From positions 1 through 12,770 of the forward strand of contig JBHENN010000004.1 in assembly GCA_046262015.1 (NCBI GenBank): a DNA stretch of 12,770 nucleotides, given 5' to 3'. The translations under genes were made by a program, and so were the position numbers. Under the pieces are notes generated by a model. The model had not been told where the DNA came from. It searched no databases and saw only the letters and a program-made list of their open reading frames with translations. Origin of the DNA: JBHENN01 sp046262015. Lineage in GTDB: Bacteria > Actinomycetota > CADDZG01 > WHSQ01. Of this stretch, positions 5,932 through 12,770 are shown piece by piece; position 1 is the stretch's first letter; the number at the start of each line of letters is the position of its first letter.

Positions 5932-7101
5932 TCAGCTGGTGGAGCTGTTCGCGGAGGCGACGAGCCCGCGGAGGATATCGATCGCCCGAGCGCGTTGCGC
6001 GTCGGCCCCGGCATCGACCTCGATGTCGGGATCGATGCCGTCGCCGTTGAGGTCGTGGCCGTCGGGCGTGAGGTATGCCGCGGATGTGATCTTCAGCGCC
6101 GACGAGTCGAGCAACGGCACGACCTGCTGCACCGATCCCTTGCCGAACGTCTCCACCCCCACGATCGTCGCCCGATCGGTGTCCTGGAGAGCGCCGGCGA
6201 CGATCTCGGAAGCGCTGGCGGTGCCCTCGTTCACGAGCACCACAACGGGGAGCTCGAACGCGTCCCCTTCGGCCTCGTACACGACGTCCTCCTCGGAGCG
6301 CTCCCGGTAGGTCACGATCTCGCCCTCTTCGATGAACACGCTGGCGACCTCGATCGCCTCGGAGAAGAGACCTCCCCCGTTGTTGCGCATGTCCAGCACG
6401 AGACCACGCGCGCCGTGGTCGACGAGGCGGGCGACCTCGCTCCGCAGCTGCTCACCCGCACCTCGAGCGAAACCGAACAGCTGCACGTAGCCGAGATCGC
6501 CACCCTGCATCTCGGCGATGAGGTTCGGAAGCTCGATCGTCTTGCGGGTCACCGTGAAGGCCAGCATCTTGCCGCTCCTGTCGATATCGAGCTCGACCTC
6601 GGTCCCCTCCAGGCCCTTGATCATCCCGACCGCTTCATCGATCGTCATCTCTCCCACCGCCCGCCCGTCCACCTTCCGGATCACGTCGCCCATCCTCAAT
6701 CCGGCATCCTGGGCCGGGGTGCCCTCGAAGACGCGCATGATCCGGAGCTGCGCGTCCTCGGCGCTGAGCCACACCCCGATCCCCGAGAACTCTCCGGTCG
6801 TCAGCTCCTTGAAGCTGCGGTACCCGTGGGGCGTGTAGAAGAGCGCGTACGGATCCGCCTTGCGAAGCGCCTCCGCCATGCCCTTGATCGCTCCCCGGAC
6901 GAGCTCGTCCTCGGTGGGCGGGTCGGCGGACGTGGTCAGGATCTTGTGGTAGGCGTCGCGGATCGTAGCCAGGCCGCCCGGCGCAGCGCGGCCGGGGACC
7001 TCCAGGAGGCCGTTCCCGAACCCGAAACCGAGCCCGAAAGAAGCCAGGCTCATGGCGATCGTCATGAGCAGGGCGATGACTACCTTCTGATAGCGCTCCA
7101 T
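5932..7101 (-). CDS. ctpA: Carboxy-terminal processing protease, S41 family
   Basis: A 389-residue periplasmic or extracytoplasmic serine protease anchored by an N-terminal membrane segment (about residues 6-30, VVIALLMTIAMSLASFG...). A helical region with the DELVRGAIKGM and DPYALFYTP motifs precedes the PDZ domain (about 98-185, EFSGIGVWL to VIRKVDG). The catalytic domain follows, with Ser296 (GTASASEIVAGAL) and Lys321 (FGKGSVQQ) 25 residues apart as in the family. The C-terminal segment has YLTPDGHDLNGDGIDPDI. ATG 7101 is used; GTG 7107, two codons upstream, is equally possible and neither has a clear Shine-Dalgarno site. Its place directly after the M23 hydrolase and ftsEX suggests a role in envelope or division turnover, by analogy with CtpA/Prc proteases that control peptidoglycan hydrolases. 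The symbol is a family-level assignment. Confidence 0.92.
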   Translation of the reverse strand: MERYQKVVIALLMTIAMSLASFGLGFGFGNGLLEVPGRAAPGGLATIRDAYHKILTTSADPPTEDELVRGAIKGMAEALRKADPYALFYTPHGYRSFKELTTGEFSGIGVWLSAEDAQLRIMRVFEGTPAQDAGLRMGDVIRKVDGRAVGEMTIDEAVGMIKGLEGTEVELDIDRSGKMLAFTVTRKTIELPNLIAEMQGGDLGYVQLFGFARGAGEQLRSEVARLVDHGARGLVLDMRNNGGGLFSEAIEVASVFIEEGEIVTYRERSEEDVVYEAEGDAFELPVVVLVNEGTASASEIVAGALQDTDRATIVGVETFGKGSVQQVVPLLDSSALKITSAAYLTPDGHDLNGDGIDPDIEVDAGADAQRARAIDILRGLVASANSSTS

Positions 7102-7118
7102 CGCCACAGGTTAGTAGG

Positions 7119-7135
7119 TGGGGGCGACACCCCCA
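7119..7135 (-). other. Small hairpin in the M23-protease gap
   Basis: TGGGGG and CCCCCA form a 6-bp stem with a 5-nt loop inside the 45-bp gap before the protease gene. It may modulate translation or stabilise mRNA between the two genes. A chance origin in GC-rich DNA is also possible. Confidence 0.3.
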
Positions 7136-7146
7136 ACCCCTAGGCC

Positions 7147-8376
7147 CTACTGCAGGTAGGGCATCGGGTCGACCGGCGACCCGTCCACTCGGACCTCGAA
7201 GTGCAGGTGAGGTCCGGTGCAGTATCCGGAGCAGCCAACCGCGCCGATCGGCGTTCCCCGACCAACCTCCTGGCCGGAGCCCACCGAGAAGGCCGAGAGG
7301 TGGTTGTACGTCGTGGCGAACCCGCCACCGTGGTCGACCACGATCGCATTCCCGTAGCCGCTCATCGCGCCGGCGAACACGACCGAGCCGGCGTCGGCGG
7401 CGATAACCTGAGCGCCGTAGGAGGCTCCGATGTCGATGCCGGCGTGCAGCCTGCGATCGCCGAATATGGGATGCGTCCGGTAGCCGTAGCCGGATGTGAC
7501 GGGCCCCGCCGCCGGCCACAGGAGCTGCCCGCCGCCCCGCACGGGCGCCGAGGTCGAACTCGCGCCGGCCAGGATCGCGCTGATCCGTTGCGACTCGCGT
7601 TCGAACTGGGCAAGAACCTCTTCCTTCTCGCTCTTGTCCGATTGGATGTCGCCGAGCACGCCTCGCTTCTGATCGAGGATCTGGTTGAGCGCGGTCAGGG
7701 ACGCGGCGCGCTCGGCGCGGATCGCGGCCACTTCGGAGCGGTCGCCCTCGAGCTGGGTCTTGGCGAGCAGGATCTGTTGCTGCTTCTCCTCGACCGAGCG
7801 CCGCCGCCCTTCGACCTCGCCGCTGAGGACCTCGATCTCCTGGATCAACGCAGCGTCGGCGTCCGTGGCGGACTCGTAGTACTCGTAGCGGTCGATCAGG
7901 TCGGCGAAGCTCTCGGAGCTGAGCAGCCCGTCCATATACGCGGTCGGCCCTGCCATGTACGCGGCGATCGCCCGATCGGCGAAGACCGAACGGCGCTCGT
8001 CGAGGCGCGTCAGGATCGATTGCAGCTGGTCGGTCAGCAGGGCGAGCCGCTGCTGTGCCCGGGTGAGCTCAGCTTCCTTGGTCCCGATGCGCGCCGTAAG
8101 GAGGGCGATGCGGGCGTCGAGGCCGTCCACCTCGGTTTGGAGATCGGTGGCGGACGAGTCCAGCTTCCCGATGCTCTGGAGAAGGCCCCCAGCCTGGTCG
8201 TTGAGCTTCGCGATCTCCGCTTCGAGCTTCTCGGACTTGGCTTCGATGACCTCCTGCCGGTCCTGGAGGCCGGCCGCGGCGGGTAGTGCCACCGTGGCGA
8301 GGCAGGCCACCAGCGCGAGCGGCGCCGCGAGCCAGCGCCAGGACGGCCGGATCGGGGCGCGCCGAAGGGAGGGCAT
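7147..8376 (-). CDS. EnvC-like M23 peptidase with coiled coil
   Basis: A 409-residue secreted or membrane-anchored peptidoglycan hydrolase. Residues 1-36 form a signal peptide or anchor (basic start, then LAAPLALVACLATVALPAAAG). About 38-130 and 175-265 are long heptad-like coiled coils. About 285-405 is the LytM/M23 domain. The zinc ligands are all present (His311 and Asp315 in HAGID, His392 of HLHFEV), as are His359 and His390, so unlike E. coli EnvC the enzyme looks active itself. It lies just downstream of ftsEX, which in other bacteria recruits and activates a coiled-coil hydrolase or activator at the septum. That role is inferred here. The start ATG 8376 lacks a strong Shine-Dalgarno site. 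The last residues (VDPMPYLQ) are a normal M23 end. Confidence 0.92.
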   Translation of the reverse strand: MPSLRRAPIRPSWRWLAAPLALVACLATVALPAAAGLQDRQEVIEAKSEKLEAEIAKLNDQAGGLLQSIGKLDSSATDLQTEVDGLDARIALLTARIGTKEAELTRAQQRLALLTDQLQSILTRLDERRSVFADRAIAAYMAGPTAYMDGLLSSESFADLIDRYEYYESATDADAALIQEIEVLSGEVEGRRRSVEEKQQQILLAKTQLEGDRSEVAAIRAERAASLTALNQILDQKRGVLGDIQSDKSEKEEVLAQFERESQRISAILAGASSTSAPVRGGGQLLWPAAGPVTSGYGYRTHPIFGDRRLHAGIDIGASYGAQVIAADAGSVVFAGAMSGYGNAIVVDHGGGFATTYNHLSAFSVGSGQEVGRGTPIGAVGCSGYCTGPHLHFEVRVDGSPVDPMPYLQ

Positions 8377-8464
8377 CGCACCATCTTAACTACTTCAACA
8401 TTGATTCACAGACCTAACATGCAGGGAGAGACCACTGCGTCGCCTGGCCCGGCCGTGCCGGGGC

Positions 8465-9346
8465 TCAGACCTCGAGGAAGCGGCGCAGTGCCATGGTCGA
8501 GCCGATCAGGCCGACGAGGCTGCCGACGGCGACCAGGACCAGCAGCACGCCGCCGATCTCGCCCGCGGAGAAGTGGAACACGGGTCCGAGGAACGGCAGC
8601 GCTTCGCCCATCCGGGCGAACAGCAGTGAGTTGGCGCCCAGCACGATCGCGCCGGAGATCAGTGCTCCTACGACGGCGGCGAACACGCCCTCGAGCATGA
8701 ATGGGATGCGGATGAACCAGTTCGTCGCCCCGACCAGCTTCATGATCCCGATCTCCTCGCGCCGCGCGTAGATAGCCAGCCGGATCGCGTTCGCGATCAG
8801 CGCGGCGGCCGCCATCATCAGGATCAAGGACATGACGAAGGTGATCGTGCGCAGCAACGAGTTGACCTGAAGCAGGCGTTTGATGATCTCGCCTCCGAAT
8901 CGGACCTCGTCGACGCCCGGCGCGCCCTCGATCCTCGCCGCCACCTCCTCGGTGTCGCCGGCGTTGTGAAGCTTGATCCGGAGCGAGGCGGGCAGCGAGT
9001 CTTCCGGCAGCGTCTGCCAGAACTCAGGCTGGCCGGCGTAGAGCTCTTTGAACTCTTCGAACGCCTCGCTCTTGGATACGAACTCGACGTCCTGCACCTC
9101 GTCCATATGCGAGACGTCGCCGATCAAGGTCTTGACCTCACCGTCGGTCGCGTCGTTGCGCAGGTAGGTCGAGATCTCGACCTTCGCCTCCCACGTGTGG
9201 GTGACGTTGTTCACCACCATCCCCAGGATCTGGACGCCCCCCAGCAACAACAAGGAGATGGCAACCGTCGAGATAGCCGCGATCGTCATGAGGAAGTTGC
9301 GTCTCAGGTTCGTGATCGTCTCGGAGAAGAAGTATCCGACTCGCAT
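8465..9346 (-). CDS. ftsX: Cell division ABC transporter permease FtsX
   Basis: A 293-residue inner-membrane subunit of FtsEX. The first transmembrane segment is at about 19-45. A large extracytoplasmic loop (about 46-165) is the part that contacts the hydrolase or its adaptor. Three more membrane segments follow at about 167-192, 214-240 and 264-285. The cytoplasmic RREEIGIMKLVGATNWFIRIPF sequence at about 195-216 is the FtsX signature coupling region. ATG 9346 has AGGAGG 6 nt upstream, and that site overlaps the ftsE stop codon, so translation is coupled to ftsE. The length is normal for the family. Confidence 0.97.
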   Translation of the reverse strand: MRVGYFFSETITNLRRNFLMTIAAISTVAISLLLLGGVQILGMVVNNVTHTWEAKVEISTYLRNDATDGEVKTLIGDVSHMDEVQDVEFVSKSEAFEEFKELYAGQPEFWQTLPEDSLPASLRIKLHNAGDTEEVAARIEGAPGVDEVRFGGEIIKRLLQVNSLLRTITFVMSLILMMAAAALIANAIRLAIYARREEIGIMKLVGATNWFIRIPFMLEGVFAAVVGALISGAIVLGANSLLFARMGEALPFLGPVFHFSAGEIGGVLLVLVAVGSLVGLIGSTMALRRFLEV

Positions 9347-9356
9347 CCCGTGCCTC

Positions 9357-10043
9357 CTACGTGCCTACGCCGTAGATGCCGCGCGACTGATCGCGCACGA
9401 TATGACCATTCTCGAGCTCGACCACGCGGCGGCGCATCGAGTCGACGATCGCGTGATCGTGAGTCGCCATGACCACCGTCGTTCCGGTCCGGTTGATCCG
9501 GTCCAGTAACCGCATGATACCTACGGAGGTCGCCGGGTCCAGGTTCCCGGTCGGTTCGTCGGCGATCAGGATCAACGGACGGTTGACGAACGCACGGGCG
9601 ATGGACACGCGCTGCTGCTCGCCACCGGAAAGCTCGTCGGGGAACCGATCCAGCTTCTCGCCCAGGCCCACGAGCTCGAGGATCTGGGGCACCTGACGCT
9701 GCACCACCGAACGGGGCCTGCCGATGACCTCCAGGCCGAACGCGACGTTCTCGAAGACCGTCTTGTTCGGTAGCAGCTTGAAATCCTGGAACACGCAACC
9801 CACGTTCCTGCGCAGGTAGGGGACCCGCCACCGAGGCAGGTTGGCGAGATTCTTGCCCGCGACGTAGATGTCGCCGGCGGTCGGCTCCTCTTCCTTGGTG
9901 AGCAGCTTGAGCCAGGTCGACTTGCCCGACCCGGACGGCCCGACGATGAAGACGAACTCGCCCTTCTCGATATCCAGCGAGATCCCGTCCAGCGCCTTGA
10001 TGCCGCCCTTGTACTCCTTCTTCACGTCTGTGGCTTTGATCAT
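9357..10043 (-). CDS. ftsE: Cell division ATP-binding protein FtsE
   Basis: A 228-residue ABC ATPase that drives FtsX and thereby septal peptidoglycan hydrolysis. All motifs are visible: Walker A GPSGSGKST (35-43), Q-loop Gln86 in VFQDFKLL, signature LSGGEQQR (138-145), Walker B LILIADEPT with catalytic Glu163, D-loop, and H-loop His195. The VFQDFKLLPNKTVFENV stretch is typical of FtsE. The start codon overlaps the stop of the small upstream gene as ATGA (10043-10040), and ftsX follows after 10 bp. Confidence 0.97.
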   Translation of the reverse strand: MIKATDVKKEYKGGIKALDGISLDIEKGEFVFIVGPSGSGKSTWLKLLTKEEEPTAGDIYVAGKNLANLPRWRVPYLRRNVGCVFQDFKLLPNKTVFENVAFGLEVIGRPRSVVQRQVPQILELVGLGEKLDRFPDELSGGEQQRVSIARAFVNRPLILIADEPTGNLDPATSVGIMRLLDRINRTGTTVVMATHDHAIVDSMRRRVVELENGHIVRDQSRGIYGVGT

Positions 10044-10327
10044 GGGCTACAGGGTACCGGGGCGTACCCGGACACGGGCGCCAATCGGTCGTAGAAGCGC
10101 CGGGGATGGTCCTCTTGGTGCAGCGTCTCGTACTCGTTCCAGGCAGCTTCGTAGTACTCGATGCCACGCCGTGTCATCTCATCGCAGACCGGCTGGCGGA
10201 TACCCAGCACCCTCAATCGCTTGGTGAGGGACCGGAGAGAGAAATCGCGGACCTCGTAGGGGTCTATCTGAAGGTTCACAGGGAGGTCCTCGTACGCGAA
10301 GCTGAACTTGCGCTCGGGCCCGACCAC
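10040..10327 (-). CDS. Small hypothetical protein before ftsE
   Basis: An unrecognised product of about 95 residues. The sequence is polar and aromatic-rich (FSFAYEDLPVNLQIDPYEVRDF, then a basic stretch SLRSLTKRLRVLG, then GIEYYEAAWNEYE and DHPRRFYDRL), with no signal peptide, membrane segment or known motif. Evidence that it is real: third codon positions are GC-rich like the neighbours, it fills the prfB-ftsE gap on the same strand, and its TGA overlaps the ftsE ATG in an ATGA arrangement that usually means coupled translation. The start is uncertain. GTG 10327 is taken; the frame is open to about 10372 with only CTG as a further option. It could also be the remnant of a longer gene. Confidence 0.55.
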   Translation of the reverse strand: MVGPERKFSFAYEDLPVNLQIDPYEVRDFSLRSLTKRLRVLGIRQPVCDEMTRRGIEYYEAAWNEYETLHQEDHPRRFYDRLAPVSGYAPVPCSP

Positions 10328-10396
10328 CGTCCAACACGCCGGTCCGAGCAGCGATCGCTCATGGGGACGCCATCATGGCAGCTCGCCACCACCGCT

Positions 10397-11504
10397 TCAT
10401 GGGATGCGGGCGGACGCCTTCCGGCGCAGCTCGGCTTCGATGAAAGGGTCGAGGGCGCCGTCGAGAACCGCCTGCACATTGCCCACCTCGACGCCGGTCC
10501 GGTGGTCCTTCGCCATCTGGTACGGATGCAGGACGTACGAGCGGATCTGGGATCCGAACCCGATGTCTCGCTTCTCGCCCCGCAGGGCCTCCATCTCGGC
10601 GTCGTGCTCTTCCCGGGCCTGCTGCACCAGGCGGGACTTCAAGATACGCATCGCAACCGCACGGTTCTGCATCTGGGAACGTTCGTTCTGACACGACACG
10701 ACGATGCCGGTGGGTAGGTGCGTGATCCGCACCGCCGAGTCGGTCACGTTGACGTGCTGTCCCCCTGCTCCCGACGACCGGTAGGTATCGACGCGCAGGT
10801 CGTCGGGCGAGATCTCGACCTCGAGATCCTCTTCTACCTCCGGGGTCACATCGACCGACGCGAACGAAGTGTGCCGCCGCTTAGCGGTGTCGAAAGGAGA
10901 CATCCGGACCAGCCGGTGAACCCCGCGTTCGGCCGCCAGCAGGCCGTACGCGTAGCGCCCCTCGACGGTGAAGGTGACGCTCTTGATGCCCGCTTCCTCA
11001 CCCGGCGTGGTCTCGACGATCTCGGATGAGAAACCCCGGCGTTCGATCCACCTGAGGTACATCCTCAGGAGCATCTCGGCCCAGTCCTGGGAGTCGGTGC
11101 CGCCTTCGCCGGCGTGCACCTCGACGATCGCGGGCGAGTCGTCGAACTCTCCCCCCAGGAGAGCGACCACCTCGAGAGATGAGATCGCCGACTCGAGCGC
11201 GCCGAGCTCGGCCGCGACCTCCGCCGCGGTGGACTCGTCCGACTCCGCCACGGCGAGATCCCACAACAGCTGGGCATCGGCCGCCCGATCGCGCAGGCGC
11301 ACAAAGCTGGTGACGTCCTCGGCCACGCGCGACTGCTCGGACATGGCCCGTTGAGCCTTCTTGGGGTCGTCCCAGAAGCCGGGAGCGGCCGAGAGGAGCT
11401 TCAGCTCCTCGAGACGGGCGCTCTTCGCGTCGACGTCAAAGATAGTCCTTTATCTCGTCGAGCTTGCCGGCGACCGCGGCCAGTCGCTCGCTCAGATCGT
11501 CCAT
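10397..11504 (-). CDS. prfB: Peptide chain release factor 2 (programmed +1 frameshift)
   Basis: A 368-residue RF2 that terminates translation at UGA and UAA. It is read in two parts: ATG 11504 to CTT (22 codons) followed by in-frame TGA 11438-11436, then +1 into GAC at 11437 and on to TGA 10399-10397. The joined N-terminus (...EIKDYL / DVDAKSARLEELKLL) matches the family. The stop-codon recognition tripeptide SPF is at about 202-204 (RLVRMSPFD) and the peptidyl-release GGQ is at about 247-249 (SSGAGGQHVNVTDSAVRITH). Low RF2 lets ribosomes pause at UGA and shift, which is the known autoregulation. A caller starting at 11344 would miss 53 residues. It starts 30 bp after secA. GGTAGG lies about 8 nt before the ATG. 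Confidence 0.97.
11435..11451 (-). promoter_or_regulatory. prfB programmed +1 frameshift site
   Basis: The minus strand reads AAAGGA, C, TAT CTT TGA C. The slippery CTT TGAC matches the well-known RF2 site. A Shine-Dalgarno-like AAAGGA lies 4 nt before CTT (3 nt in E. coli), and it would pair with the 16S anti-SD during the shift. Confidence 0.93.
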
Positions 11505-11532
11505 GCACCGAGCCTACCCGCGCGCCGGGGTG

Positions 11533-11550
11533 GGTCAGCCGAGGCTGACC
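11533..11550 (-). other. Hairpin across the secA stop codon
   Basis: A perfect inverted repeat, GGTCAGC CGAG GCTGACC on the plus strand, has 7 bp with a tetraloop and contains the secA TGA (11537-11535). No T run follows on the minus strand, and prfB starts 30 bp on. An attenuator or mRNA processing or stability element is more likely than a full terminator. Confidence 0.35.
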
Positions 11551-12770
11551 GCGCCGGGGCGGCCATGGCACTGCTTGTACTTCTTGCCGCTGCCGCAGGG
11601 GCACGGCGCGTTGCGCGGGATCTTGTCGGACCGCGCCTGCGTCACGAGGACGGCGTCGTCGTCCGGAGGGTTCGCGCGCCCGTCGCCCTCGTCCCCGATC
11701 GGCGGGGCCGTCATCTGCGCCATGGGGATCTGCCTGCGCTCCTGGCGCATCCTGGTCGGCTGGCTGCGGCGGTCGTCCTCTAGCACGGTCTCGATATGGA
11801 AGATGTAGCGCGTGAAGTCTTCCTTGATGGCTGCTTGCATCTGCACGAACATGTCGAAGCCTTCGCGCTGGTACTCGACGAGCGGGTCGCGCTGGGCCAT
11901 CGCTCGCAGGCCGATCCCTTCCTGGAGGTAGTCCATCTCGTAGAGGTGTTCCCGCCACCGGTTGTCGATGACGGACAGCAAGACGAGGCGTTCGATCTGC
12001 CGGAGCTGCTCGCTCCCCAGTTGCTGCTCGCGTTCGGCATAGACCTTCACGGCATCGTTGAGGAAGGCTTCCTGGACCTCCTCGTAGGTCGCGGACTTGG
12101 GATCGAGGTCTCCTATCTTGAGAGTGGTCGGGAAGATCTCGCGGATCCGAGCGAAGAGCTGCTCCCAGTCCCATTCCTCGGGGTCGAGGTCCGGGTTCGC
12201 ATGCTCGGTGACGGCCGACTCGACGACGTCGGAGATCAGCTCGAGAGTCTCGTCGTGGAGGTCCTCTCCGGCGAGGATCTTGCGGCGTTCCGCGTAGATC
12301 ACCTGGCGCTGCTTGTCCATGACCTCGTCGTACTTGAGGACGTTCTTGCGGATCTCGAAGTTCATCTGCTCGACCTGCGTCTGGGCCCGCTCGATCGCCT
12401 TGGAGACGATCTTGGCCTCGATCGGCACGTCGTCGGGGATCTTGAGACGCTCCATCATCCCGGCGATGCGATCCGACGCGAACAGACGCATCAGGTCGTC
12501 TTGAAGCGAGAGATAGAAGCGGCTCTCACCGGGGTCTCCCTGGCGGCCGGATCGTCCTCGGAGCTGGTTGTCGATCCGACGGGACTCGTGACGCTCGGTC
12601 CCGAGCACGTACAGGCCGCCACGGTTGACGACCTCCACGTGCTCGGCCGCGCAGTCCCGCTTGAAGCGCTCGAACATCGGTTGGAACTCGGACTCGTAGC
12701 GCGCGGCCTCCTCGGGCTCGTACAGGCCGAGGAGGTAGGAATCGTTGTCCCAGCCCTTGATCGTCATCTC
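11535..12770 (-). CDS. secA: Preprotein translocase ATPase SecA, C-terminal part
   Basis: The gene enters from the right edge; about 411 C-terminal codons are present. SecA is the motor that pushes unfolded proteins through SecYEG. Visible parts are the end of the second nucleotide-binding domain (GGLYVLGTERHESRRIDNQL followed by RGRSGRQGDPG, the arginine-finger helicase motif), the helical scaffold and wing domains (KAIERAQTQVEQMNFEIRKN, KYDEVMDKQRQVIY, IDNRWREHLYEMDYLQEGI), and a C-terminal linker ending in the zinc-binding SEC-C motif (CPCGSGKKYKQCHG). It ends with TGA 11537-11535. An acidic insert-like segment (GLYEPEEAARYESEF...) precedes the GGLYV motif; similar lineage-specific insertions occur at this place in SecA proteins. 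Confidence 0.96.
   Translation of the reverse strand, partial: EMTIKGWDNDSYLLGLYEPEEAARYESEFQPMFERFKRDCAAEHVEVVNRGGLYVLGTERHESRRIDNQLRGRSGRQGDPGESRFYLSLQDDLMRLFASDRIAGMMERLKIPDDVPIEAKIVSKAIERAQTQVEQMNFEIRKNVLKYDEVMDKQRQVIYAERRKILAGEDLHDETLELISDVVESAVTEHANPDLDPEEWDWEQLFARIREIFPTTLKIGDLDPKSATYEEVQEAFLNDAVKVYAEREQQLGSEQLRQIERLVLLSVIDNRWREHLYEMDYLQEGIGLRAMAQRDPLVEYQREGFDMFVQMQAAIKEDFTRYIFHIETVLEDDRRSQPTRMRQERRQIPMAQMTAPPIGDEGDGRANPPDDDAVLVTQARSDKIPRNAPCPCGSGKKYKQCHGRPGAVSLG

Noticed and set aside
5869..8286. Long plus-strand open frames opposite the protease and M23 genes
   Set aside because: They mirror the codon structure of clearly recognised minus-strand genes and contain no domain.

Overview
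The window is high-GC bacterial DNA, most likely from an uncultured, deep-branching actinobacterium. The evidence is the high-GC codon use, the order secA-prfB-ftsE-ftsX-M23 hydrolase-S41 protease-smpB-msrB-ssrA, and the actinobacterial look of the tmRNA, which aligns by eye with the remembered Mycobacterium molecule at both ends. The genus cannot be told from the sequence.

There are two halves. The right half (about 4566-12770) is chromosomal and reads entirely on the minus strand: the C-terminal part of secA, prfB (RF2, with its programmed +1 frameshift), a small unknown gene, ftsE, ftsX, a coiled-coil M23 hydrolase of the EnvC type, a carboxy-terminal processing protease, smpB, msrB and ssrA (tmRNA). 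Most gaps are short or overlapping, so this looks like one or two transcription units. They cover protein export, translation termination, septal peptidoglycan hydrolysis and ribosome rescue.

The left half (about 1-4565) reads on the plus strand and looks like the end of an integrated mobile element. It holds the frameshifted tail of an AAA-type ATPase gene, a non-coding stretch with two arrays of 11-bp iteron-like repeats (599-627 and 722-762), a small unknown ORF, a pyrimidine-rich leader, a replication-relaxation family protein, and 2 bp later a large serine recombinase. The last 20 codons of the recombinase lie on the antisense strand of the 3' end of ssrA. This is the expected layout for an element inserted at the ssrA 3' end with its recombinase gene running across the junction. 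No second copy of the ssrA 3' end was found to the left, so the far end of the element would lie outside the window.

Two things stand out. First, the element combines 11-bp iteron-like repeats, a replication-relaxation protein with PD-(D/E)xK-like spacing and a C-terminal zinc-ribbon-like motif, and a coupled serine recombinase at ssrA. Second, the tmRNA is structurally convincing (acceptor stem, T arm, PK1, PK2) but lacks a normal tag reading frame: the expected 9-12 codon message is reduced to three Ala codons and a stop, presented on a small perfect hairpin.
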